Assembly: GCA_020975725.1 (NCBI GenBank) | Contig: QXJR01000016.1 | Span: 186,001 to 250,000 of the forward strand | Source: Picocystis sp. L7 | Lineage: Eukaryota; Chlorophyta; Picocystophyceae; Picocystales; Picocystaceae | Length of the DNA stretch: 64,000 nt | Direction of reading: 5' to 3' | In this document: one piece after another, positions 11,601-21,032 of the stretch | How positions within the stretch are numbered: position 1 is the first letter of the stretch | Layout of the letters: each line of letters begins with the position of its first letter | Program-made: the position numbers and the translations under genes | Notes under the pieces: generated by a model | Database searches by the model: none | Seen by the model: the letters and a program-made list of their open reading frames with translations, nothing else | Told to the model about the DNA's origin: nothing

Positions 11601-12414
11601 ATCCCAAGAGAGCTATATTGAAAACATCTTGCAAAGGTTTCGTATGGACAAGTGTCAAGCAGTCTCAACTCCTTTGGAGCCAGGAGTCAAATTCACTACA
11701 GCGAACCAAAACACAACGATTGACTTTCCATATCAAGAACTTGTTGGATGTTTGATGTACTTGGCAGTTTGTACTCGACCAGATATTGCCTTTGTTACGA
11801 ACTGCTTGGCTCGATTTGTGGTTGCGCCGACGAACACACATGTCACGATTGCAAAGCGAGTGTTGAAGTATTTGAGTGGCTCAAAATCTCATGGACTACT
11901 TCTGGGATCACACAATCAGAATCTACTCGAAGGATACTGTGATGCAAACTACGGAACTTGTGAAGTGACAAGGCGAAGTACAACTGGCTATCTATTTACT
12001 CTTGCTGGCAGTCTGATTTCGTGGCAGACGAAACTTCAGAAGACCGTCGCAACATCCACTACTGAAGCCGAGTACATGGCTGCAGCCGCAGCCGCAAAAG
12101 AAGCGTTGTACCTCAGAAAGATCTTAGAAGACATTGGCATGGGTCCAAACTGCATCACCATACATTGTGACAACCAAGGTGCCGTTAATCTTACCAAGAA
12201 TGCACTAACAGTGTCAAGAACGAAACACGTGGACATTGCGCACCACTTTGTGCGGAATCGAGTGAGTAGGGGAGAATTACAGCTCAAGTATATCCACACT
12301 TCAGATCAACTAGCCGATTTCCTTACAAAGGCATTGGGACCGACCAAGTTGCAGAACGTACTTCAAAACCTTGCAGTGCAACAATACCAGGCCACAAGCA
12401 GGGGAGAGTGTTGA
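8659..12414 (+). CDS. Copia gag-pol polyprotein, copy 3 (family A)
   Basis: Third whole-looking 1,251-codon frame, near-identical to the two upstream. Zinc knuckle, protease, integrase, reverse transcriptase and RNase H are all present at the same relative positions. Confidence 0.95.
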   Translation: MESGLHFEKLTSDNYPIWRHRMRALLVTKGIESALVEKEYENSEQALALMCLCVTNEYVDMIAQSASAFDAWSALEEIHAGQTTARRLSLRKDLSGLSKNPTENMISYIMRAKHICTSLRAIDGSVTDTQLIDSILAGLPGEYDNKVEMLATMGETDMLKIQNQLLQAESALSTRETNKGQVAFVTQLRKPKVNCSYCGRTGHSREKCWYLNGLPKHLQKQPNNETENGKFAFVTSTYSCGTLAPLENVWIIDSGATTHVCSNRHLFKNNVKQVGKEHILVGNGQIVTAEELGHVAVQPELELHDVLFCPELRTNLISVTKLIEDGFDIYFANNECSIWKGKTKIITAPKVHQLFMLQQAGEKVCSAFELHRKMAHFGQMPKLKGAVTGLNENDLEDVKNCEICIQAKQTRKTIEKDKTENTAKSGELLHLDLMGPITPCGKNGERFIITILDENSKLGYSKALLSKSDAGDVIKVAVKVIERQTGHPVKVIRSDRGTEFLNHGLKNFLNENGIVQQTSAPYTPQQNGNAERFNRTLIEKVRAVLLDSGLDKSYWPYAVEFCSYVRNRLPCKPHDKTPIEVAFGIKPNLSCMHVFGEECFVLKTPTENPGKLEAKSKRGIFLGYEPGTKDTFKIMCDNKIIISRNVKFTSVDKTTTKDNLKEMQQDTPPMDLLVESDGMQIDCNEPSQDLETVDQNTSSTEDPMDTEENQPAARNERRYPTRERRKPQDFWVANLCIQEPQSIQDALTSPQKEDWLLALQEEITSLQQNDVFDVVEKVHAVKSLPCKWVFKIKYDQHGNIQRFKARLVAKGFKQVNGVDYDETFAPVARHSTLRLLLTIAATRDWEIQNIDIKTAFLNGDLDEEIFMDIPPGFEQPGKVWKLKKTLYGLKQAPRAWHLKLTEKLERMGFVCSNADPGLYCGENTLLMLYVDDLLLCGDGVQNLAMLKNMLLEEFEGRDLGATDHFLGIKIQRDRPKGMVFISQESYIENILQRFRMDKCQAVSTPLEPGVKFTTANQNTTIDFPYQELVGCLMYLAVCTRPDIAFVTNCLARFVVAPTNTHVTIAKRVLKYLSGSKSHGLLLGSHNQNLLEGYCDANYGTCEVTRRSTTGYLFTLAGSLISWQTKLQKTVATSTTEAEYMAAAAAAKEALYLRKILEDIGMGPNCITIHCDNQGAVNLTKNALTVSRTKHVDIAHHFVRNRVSRGELQLKYIHTSDQLADFLTKALGPTKLQNVLQNLAVQQYQATSRGEC

Positions 12415-12693
12415 GCATGCTCGTCCCTGGTTTAGACAAGACGCGTCCCCGGTTGGAAGACTAGAATGTATACGGTACCCTTCGAGGAATGAGGGAGCTT
12501 CATAGCTCCTCGAAGGTACATGCCCTCATAAGTGCAGTGTAGTTACCGTCGAGGATAGCGGGGAATGCACCCTCAATCCTCTGCGGTGGATGGAAACCCT
12601 AATCCAGGGTATTTCCGACCATCCATTTCGTGTGTAATACAGACCAAGTACGAAGGTGGAGACCCACGAACGTACAAGTCGCAGCTTCTTACA
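12409..12693 (+). repeat. Terminal 3' LTR of the family A array
   Basis: 285 bp, complete with TG...CA ends. It is not followed by a primer binding site but by the middle of another copia interior (element B), so this is the outer right edge of the A array. The 5 bp after it (AAATT, 12,694-12,698) would be one half of a target duplication. Confidence 0.9.
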
Positions 12694-15306
12694 AAATTAC
12701 CGAATACAGTAGTTGGTCTTCCAAAGCAACTTAAAATGACAACAAGGCAATGTGAAACGTGTATTCAAGCCAAACAAACTAAAGCAGCCATTCCTAAACA
12801 AAATGCAGAAAACACTGCACAAGTCGGAGAACTTTTGCACATGGATCTCATTGGACCAATTACACCTGCTGGAAAAAATGGGGAAAAGTACATCGTAAGT
12901 ATTTTGGACGAAAAAAGTAAGCTAGGAGTTGCTAAACCCATTTGCTCCAAGTCACAGGCAGCTAATGTTGTTAAAACAGTTATCATCTTGCTGCAAAAAC
13001 AAACAGGAAATGTTGTCAAAGTAATTCGTTCAGATCGTGGAAGGGAATTTATTAACGCAGACCTGCAATCATTTTTGCAAGAAAACGGTATTCAGCAACA
13101 AACAAGTGCACCCTATACTCCGCAGCAAAATGGCAATGCAGAACGGTACAATCGAACGTTGTTAGAAAAGGTCCGTGCTGTTTTATTGGATAGTGGTCTT
13201 GACAAAAGTTTCTGGAACTTTGCTATCGAGTACTGTTCCTACGCAAGAAATCGTGTTCCATGCAAGCCACATGAACGTACGCCTTATCAAGAAGTCTTTG
13301 GTGTAAAACCAGATGTTTCTTGCATGCATATATTTGGAGAGACTTGCTACGTGTTAAAGAATCCTTCAGAATCGAGTGGAAAATTAGATGCAAAGAGCAA
13401 ACGTGGCTTATTTTTGGGGTACGAGCCAGGTACCAAAGACACGTACCTGATATGGTGTGATGGAAAACTTGTTTTGTCTAGAAACGTGACATTTCTTGGA
13501 CTAACTCAAAATAATACTTCAGCACTGGAAAACACTGATAGCAATCTAACTCATCTGCCTGCATCTGCAGAACATTTCCAAGTACATCCATTGGACAACG
13601 AGGGAATATGCTTGGAAGATTTGGTGGAGACCGATGAAGAAGAACCCATTCAAGATATATCTGATTCAGACGAAAACAGAACTCAACTTTCAGAGACAAG
13701 ACGATACCCACTGCGCAATCGCCGTGTTCCTCAGCCCTACTGGTACGCAAACACATGCCTTACAGATCCGATGACACTCGAAGAGGCGATTACCAGTGCC
13801 CAGCGCGAAGACTGGAAACTGGCTCTCCAAGAAGAAGTAGCCAGTTTGAGTCAACAAAATGTCTTCGACGTTGTTGACAAAACACCTGGGATGAAGACAC
13901 TACCTTGCAAATGGGTATTCAAAGTGAAATATGATCAGGACGGAAACGTGCAACGTTTTAAGGCTCGACTTGTTGCGAAAGGTTTCAAACAAGTGTCCGG
14001 CATTGACTTCAACGAAACCTTTGCGCCAGTGGCGAAACAAAGTACATTACGCCTTCTTTGGACCTTGGCTGCAAAACTGGATTGGGAAGTTGAAAACATT
14101 GACATAAAAACTGCTTTTTTAAATGGCCATCTCGATGAAGAAATCTTCATGGACATGCCTCCAGGATTTGAAGTGGATGGAAAAGTTTGGAAATTAAAGA
14201 AGACGTTGTATGGTCTCAAACAGGCCCCTCGAGCTTGGCACATCAAACTTACAGAGGTTCTGGATAAGATCGGTTTCAAATGCTCTACAGCTGATCCAGG
14301 TTTGTTTGTGGGAAAGGACATGCTGTTGATGGTTTACGTTGATGATGTACTACTTTGTGGAAATGGCACGAAAGCAGTAGAAAGTGTCAAACAGTTGTTG
14401 TTGACTGCTTTCGAAGGAAGAGATTTAGGGCCCACTGATTATTTTTTGGGAATCAAAATACAACGTGACCGATACAGACGAACAGTTTTTCTAAGTCAAG
14501 AAAACTACGTGAAAAACATCATAGAGAGGTTCAGAATGACAGATTGTCACACCGTATCAACACCAATGGAACCTGGAACCAAGTTGACTTCAGACACTGC
14601 GATGACTGCTTCTCACTTCCCTTACCAGGAACTGGTTGGGTGCCTAATGTACTTAGCTGTGTCAACAAGACCTGACATTGCCTATGCTACTAATTGTCTG
14701 GCCCGCTTTGTCTGTGCCCCAAACAACAACCACGTGCAAGTTGCTAAACGAGTGCTGAAGTATCTACAAGGAACAAAATCTGTTGGAATCTGGCTTGGTG
14801 AAAGGTCTCCGAACTTCTTAACAGGTTACTGCGACGCAAACTATGGTGGCTGTGAGGAAACTAGAAGAAGTACCACTGGCTACGTATTTACATTTCATGG
14901 CAGTTTGATCTCTTGGCAGACAAAGTTGCAGAAAACAGTTGCAGTGTCGACGACAGAGGCAGAATACATGGCCGCAGCTACGGCAGCAAAAGAAGCTTTG
15001 TATTTGAGGAAAATACTCAATGATATTGGATATGGAGCTACGTGTATCACCATTCATTGCGACAATCAGGGTGCTGTAAACCTGACGAAGAACGCTTTAA
15101 CAGTATCCCGAACAAAGCATGTTGACATCGCACACCACTTCGTGCGCAACCGCGTCAGTCGGGGCGAGCTCCAATTCCAGTATATTAAGACTACTGATCA
15201 ACAGGCAGACTTCCTGACCAAAGCTCTTGGACCTAGCAAGCTGAACACCGCAATGCAGACACTTGGCCTGTTAGATTATGACGCCATGAGCAAGGGCGGG
15301 TGTTGA
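12694..15306 (+). mobile_element. Truncated copia interior, element B (integrase to RNase H)
   Basis: Encodes the integrase, reverse transcriptase (YVDD near 14,335) and RNase H (DNQGAV near 15,060) of a second copia family, clearly related to A at protein level but distinct. Its gag and protease part is absent to the left, where the A-array LTR abuts it exactly; the remaining frame is open. The open frame runs in from the A LTR by chance. It is read as a fossil interrupted by insertion of the A array. Confidence 0.9.
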
Positions 15307-15592
15307 AAGTGCTCAAGCCTTGGTCCCTGGGAGGTCGGATACCTACGGGACGATGACCGAGTTTCGGTCGAGTACCTTCGAGGATAATGGGACCCACTAG
15401 GGTCCTCGGAGGTCGATGCCCATTCCTGCAGTGAACGGTACTGATGAGGATTGCTCAGGTTTTGACAGACGATCCTCTGCGGTCGATGCCGCCGCCATTG
15501 AGTGGGGATACTCACCACTCATTCTTGCATGTAATAGATAACAACGAAGATGGCAACCCACGAACGTAACAAGACAACTTGTGCTTCTTACA
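15301..15592 (+). repeat. 3' LTR of copia element B
   Basis: About 292 bp, from TGTTGAAAG right at the end of the pol frame to CTTCTTACA. It shares the inverted repeat CCTTCGAGGA...TCCTCGGAGG (15,375-15,412) with the other LTRs here. The 3' end abuts the minus-strand interior of element C1. Confidence 0.85.
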
Positions 15593-16617
15593 TCCACGTT
15601 TTCAGCAAGAGCAACGGTTCCAGATTGCTTGGCGTGCACTACTTCTCCATTTCCAACCAAGATGGACTGCGGCGATGCTTCTTGTGTCAGGGATGCAAAC
15701 ATCTCTGGTTGAGCGCAAACATGAGCGGTGGCGCCGCTGTCCACGATCCAGATGTTTTCCAAACAGTTTGCATTTCCACATTCCAAAGCGTAAGAGACCA
15801 GTGCAACCTTTTCATCCGTCTCCCTATCGTTTCTGGGTTGTTTCTGCAGATGTGGAGGCAATCCGTTCAGGTACCAGCATTTTTCGCGGCCATGTCCACT
15901 TCTGCCACAATAGCTGCAGGTAAACTTCGGGCGTCGGTTCTGCGTAGCGAAAGCAACCTGGCCTCTAGATGTCTCTCGCACGGTGATGGCACTTTCTGCC
16001 TGGAGAAGCTGATTCTGAATTTTGAGCATGTCTGTCTCTCCCAAGGTAGTCAGCATCTCTACCTTGTTGGCATATTCCTCCGGCAGGCCAGATAGGATCG
16101 CATCGATCAGATGGATGTCGGTCACCGACCCATCGATCGCGCGCAGGTTGGTGCAGATCTGCTTTCCACGCATGATGAAGCTCATCATGCTTTCCTCCGG
16201 TTTCTTGGTAAGTCCTGTTAACTCCTTGCGCAGGGTGAGACGGCGTGCGGCGGTTTGTCCCGCATGCATGTCCTCGAGCATCGTCCACGCATGCTGCGCA
16301 GATTCAGAGTTCGCCACCAAATCCACATACTCATTGCTCACACACAAGCACATGAGTGCCAATGCCTTTTCAGAGTGTTCACTGTCTTTGTTTGTGATAG
16401 CATCACCAACTCCCTTGGTGATCAGCAGGGCTTTCATCCGATGTTTCCATATCGGGAAGTTTTCGGAGTTCAGTTTTTCGAAATTCACTCCTTCCATTTT
16501 TGTTTTTTGTTTTTCGTTTTTCTCTGTTCTTTTTTTTGTTTTTTTTTGCGTTTTCTTTCTGTTTAGTTTTTCAGTTTGTTTTCTGTTTTCTTCTGCTTCA
16601 AACGGGCTCCGATACCA
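15593..16617 (-). mobile_element. Truncated copia interior, element C1 (gag and protease start)
   Basis: Minus-strand gag begins at the ATG at 16,497 and runs through the zinc knuckle (CSYCGRSGHGREKC) and the protease DSGAT motif, then stops abruptly where the B LTR begins. It is a third copia family, related to A. The pol part is absent; it would be expected left of the window if B was inserted here. Confidence 0.88.
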
Positions 16618-16912
16618 TGTAAGAAGCAGGGTGTTGACTTTGGATACGTTCGTGGGTTGCCACCTTCGTAGTTGTGTATTACATGCAAGAATGAGTGGTG
16701 AGTATCCCCACTCAATGGCGGCTTAATCGACCGCGGAGGACCTCTCAGTAAACCGGGATCCCTCCTCGTCGGTATCGAACACTGCAGGAATGGGCATCGC
16801 CCTTCGAGGACCCACAGGGGGCCCCATACTCCTCGAAGGTACTCGACCGAAACTCGGTCGTGGTCCCTAAGGGATTCGACCTCCCAGGGACCAGGGCTTG
16901 AGCAGCTCAACA
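16618..16912 (-). repeat. 5' LTR of copia element C1
   Basis: 295 bp on the minus strand, TGTTGAGC to CTTCTTACA, followed by a TGGTATCGGAGC primer site. It contains CCTTCGAGGA-type arms and a CGACCGA/TCGGTCG hairpin. Its outer end (16,912) abuts the interior of C2. Confidence 0.88.
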
Positions 16913-18061
16913 CTTTCTGCTTTCCTTTCCAAATCGCACATTCCCCATTTTCAAAGTACACGTTGCATCCACGTTCCATCAGTTTTGGAACCGAGATTAA
17001 GTTCACCCGTAACTCCGGACAAAACAGCACCTTCTGCAATTCCACGTTTTCAGCAAGAGCAACGGTTCCAGATTGCTTGGCGTGCACTACTTCTCCATTT
17101 CCAACCAAGATGGACTGCGGCGATGCTTCTTGTGTCAGGGATGCAAACATCTCTGGTTGAGCGCAAACATGAGCGGTGGCGCCGCTGTCCACGATCCAGA
17201 TGTTTTCCAAACAGTTTGCTTCTCCACATTCCAAAGCGTAAGAGACCAGTGCAACCTTTTCATCCGTCTCCCTATCGTTTCTTGGCTGTTTCTGCAAATG
17301 TGGAGGCAATCCGTTCAGGTACCAGCATTTTTCGCGGCCATGTCCACTTCTGCCGCAATAGCTGCAGGTAAACTTCGGGCGTCGGTTCTGCGTAGCGAAA
17401 GCAACCTGGCCTCTAGATGTCTCTCGCACGGTGATGGCACTTTCTGCCTGGAGAAGCTGATTCTGGATTTTGAGCATGTCTGTCTCTCCCAAGGTAGTCA
17501 GCATCTCTACCTTGTTGGCATATTCCTCCGGCAGGCCCGATAGGATTGCGTCGATCAGATGGATATCGGTCACCGACCCATCGATCGCGCGCAGGTTGGT
17601 GCAGATCTGCTTTCCACGCATGATGAAGCTCATCATGCTTTCCTCCGGTTTCTTGGTAAGCCCTGTCAACTCCTTGCACAGGGTGAGACGGCGTGCGGCG
17701 GTTTGACCCGCATGCATCTGCTCGAGCATCGTCCACGCATGCTGCGCAGATTCTGAGTTTGCCACCAAATCCACATACTCATTGCTCACACACAAGCACA
17801 TGAGGGCCAATGCCTTTTCAGAGTGTTCACTGTCTTTGTTTGTGATAGCATCACCAACTCCCTTGGTGATCAGCAGGGCTTTCATCCGATGTTTCCATAT
17901 CGGGAAGTTTTCGGAGTTCAGTTTTTCGAAATTCACTCCTTCCATTTTTGTTTTTTGTTTTTCGTTTTTCTCTGTTTTTTTTTTTTTTTTTGAGTTTTGT
18001 TTCTGTTTAGTTTTTCAGTTTGTTTTCTGTTTTCTTCTGCTTCAAACAGGCTCCGATACCA
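16913..18061 (-). mobile_element. Truncated copia interior, element C2 (gag to protease)
   Basis: Near-identical to C1 over gag (ATG at 17,945), zinc knuckle and protease. It extends a little further, ending where the C1 LTR begins. The rest of pol is missing from the window. Apart from the truncation the gag frame is open. Confidence 0.88.
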
Positions 18062-18356
18062 TGTAAGAAGCAGGGTGTTGACTTTGGATACGTTCGTGGG
18101 TTGCCACCTTCGTAGTTGTGTATTACATGCAAGAATGAGTGGTGAGTATCCCCACTCAATGGCGGCTTCATCGACCGCAGAGGACCTCTCAGTAAACCGG
18201 GATCGGTCCTCGTCGGTATCGAACACTGCAGGAATGGGCATCGCCGTTCGAGGACCCACAGGGGCCCCATACTCCTCGAAGGTACTCGACCGAAACTCGG
18301 TCGTGGTCCCTAAGGGATTCGACCTCCCAGGGACCAGGGCTTGAGCAGCCTCAACA
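18062..18356 (-). repeat. 5' LTR of copia element C2
   Basis: 295 bp, TGTTGAGGCTGC to TTACA on the minus strand, highly similar to the C1 LTR. Its outer end abuts the pol interior of element D. Confidence 0.88.
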
Positions 18357-20737
18357 TCCTGCAAGGCCAAATTCCAATCATCGTGCTGGGGCTACCTAAA
18401 GCCTCATCCAAAGTCAAAGGATCGGTCAAGCAAACATTTGCAGTCCAATATGGCGGTGGTGGACGACGTTCACGATGTGGGTAGCGCCTTTCTTCAGCAG
18501 CCGTATTGCTGATATTTTCTGCATCTTCCATTTCCTCGGTTGTTTCGTGCTCTGGTAATTCCACATTTTCAATTGTACTGTTCTGCCTCTCCCCCAACGA
18601 AACAGGTTCCAATGTTTCTGACGCGGTAGGCATAGGCGTTATGTCTTCCTGAGTGTCATCTGGCGATGCTGTAGGTTTCTCTGCCACAACAAGAAAAGTG
18701 ACGTTTCTGGACAGTACCAATTTTTCACCACACCAAATACGGTACGTGTCTTTTGTTCCAGGCTCGAATCCAACGAAATGACCTGGCTTACTTTTTGCAT
18801 CCATTTTTCCAGTTGTCTCAGTTGGATTCTTAAGCACATAACACGTTTCACCAAATATGTGCATATTGGAAACATCCGGTTTCTGACCAAAAACTGCTTC
18901 GTAGGTTGTACGGCCATAAGGTTTGCAAGGCACACGGTTTCTGACAAGAGCACAGTATTCCACGGCAAAGTTCCAAAATTGCTTGTCCAGACTTCCATCC
19001 AAGAGAACTGCGCGCACTTTTTCCAGAATCGTCCTGTTATATCGTTCTGCGTTTCCTTTTAGTTGTGGAGTGTATGGTGCACTCGTCTGTTGCTGGATGC
19101 CGTTTTCTCGCAGGAAGTTTTGCAGCTCTGCATTGAAAAATTCGGTTCCAAGATCCGAACGGACAAACTTCACAGCATTTCCAGTTTGCTTCTCCATCAG
19201 CCGAATCACCGTTTTAATGACAGCTGCTGCTTGTGATTTGTTGCAAATAGGTTTTGCAACCCCCAGTTTGCTTTTCTCGTCCAGAATGCTGACAATGTAT
19301 TTTTCTCCGTTCTTTCCAGCAGGCGTGATGGGTCCCATCAAATCCATATGCAACAATTCTCCAACATTTGCTTGATTTTCTTCATTTCCTTTGGGAATAG
19401 CAGATCTGGCTTGTTTGGCTTGGATGCACGTTTCACAACTATTGTTGGTCCACTTTAGATTGTTTGGTGCACCTACCACGGTATCGTGCAACTTTTCCAT
19501 CCGGCCAAATGGGCCAATTTTATGTGCCTCTTCGTGGCTGAGAAAACGTTTTCCATTTTTCCACAGATCACGTAAAGACCATTTTTCTGCACCGCACTGA
19601 GGACTTTCTGCTTTCCTTTCCAAATCGCACATTCCCCATTTTCAAAGTACACGTTGCATCCACGTTCCATCAGTTTTGGAACCGAGATTAAGTTCACCCG
19701 TAACTCCGGACAAAACAGCACCTTCTGCAATTCCACGTTTTCAGCAAGAGCAACGGTTCCAGATTGCTTGGCGTGCACTACTTCTCCATTTCCAACCAAG
19801 ATGGACTGCGGCGATGCTTCTTGTGTCAGGGATGCAAACATCTCTGGTTGAGCGCAAACATGAGCGGTGGCGCCGCTGTCCACGATCCAGATGTTTTCCA
19901 AACAGTTTGCTTCTCCACATTCCAAAGCGTAAGAGACCAGTGCAACCTTTTCATCCGTCTCCCTATCGTTTCTGGGTTGTTTCTGCAGATGTGGAGGCAA
20001 TCCGTTCAGGTACCAGCATTTTTCGCGGCCATGTCCACTTCTGCCACAATAGCTGCAGGTAAACTTCGGGCGTCGGTTCTGCGTAGCGAAAGCAACCTGG
20101 CCTCTAGATGTCTCTCGCACGGTGATGGCACTTTCTGCCTGGAGAAGCTGATTCTGGATTTTGAGCATGTCTGTCTCTCCCAAGGTAGTCAGCATCTCTA
20201 CCTTGTTGGCATATTCCTCCGGCAGGCCCGATAGGATTGCGTCGATCAGATGGATATCGGTCACCGACCCATCGATCGCGCGCAGGTTGGTGCAGATCTG
20301 CTTTCCACGCATGATGAAGCTCATCATGCTTTCCTCCGGTTTCTTGGTAAGCCCTGTCAACTCCTTGCACAGGGTGAGACGGCGTGCGGCGGTTTGACCC
20401 GCATGCATCTGCTCGAGCATCGTCCACGCATGCTGCGCAGATTCTGAGTTTGCCACCAAATCCACATACTCATTGCTCACACACAAGCACATGAGGGCCA
20501 ATGCCTTTTCAGAGTGTTCACTGTCTTTGTTTGTGATAGCATCACCAACTCCCTTGGTGATCAGCAGGGCTTTCATCCGATGTTTCCATATCGGGAAATT
20601 CTCCGAGTTCTGTTCCTCGAAGTTCACTCCTTCCATTTTGTTTTTGTTTTTCTCTGTTTTCTTCTTTTTCTGCGTTTTCTTTCTGTTTTGTTCACTTGTT
20701 TTCTGTTTTCTTCTGCTTCAAACGGGCTCCAATACCA
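18357..20737 (-). mobile_element. Truncated copia interior, element D (gag to start of reverse transcriptase)
   Basis: Gag starts at the ATG at 20,636; zinc knuckle, protease and the full integrase region follow, and the interior ends in the early reverse transcriptase region at the C2 LTR. The element is broken: besides the truncation it has about one interruption of the reading frame. It is the most worn of the set, consistent with being the oldest. Confidence 0.85.
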
Positions 20738-21032
20738 TGTAAGAAGCAGGGTGTTGACTTTGGGCACGTTCGATGGTTGCCACATTCATAGTTGTGTATT
20801 ACATGCAAGAGTGAGTGGTGAGTACCCCCACTCAATGGCGGCGTCATCGAACGCAGAGGACCTCTCGGTAAACTGCCATCATTCCTCGTCGGTATCGAAC
20901 ACTGCAGGAATGGGCATCGCCCTTTTGACGACCAATTGGGCCCCATACTCCTCTAAGGTACTCGACCGAAACTCGGTTGTGGTCCCGAAGAGATTCGACC
21001 TCCCAAGGACCAGGGCTGGAGCAGCCTCACCA
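20738..21032 (-). repeat. 5' LTR of copia element D
   Basis: About 295 bp, more diverged from the C1 and C2 LTRs than those are from each other, with a degenerate outer end. This marks the right edge of the whole retroelement nest. Confidence 0.78.

Larger units (their letters stand above)
1..12693 (+). mobile_element. Tandem array of three Ty1/copia elements (family A) sharing LTRs
   Basis: Order is partial LTR - interior - LTR - interior - LTR - interior - LTR, all in one orientation, with a period of about 4,141 bp. The three interiors each hold one long gag-pol frame and look whole; they differ from each other by only a few bases, and the three complete LTRs look identical. Such LTR-sharing multimers arise by unequal recombination between LTRs or by integration of multi-LTR circles. 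The near-identity implies very recent amplification. The left edge lies outside the window. Confidence 0.93.

Noticed and set aside
15550-18066. Plus-strand open frames over C1 and C2
   Set aside because: They are antisense shadows of the copia gag frames and LTRs; same pattern recurs in each copy.
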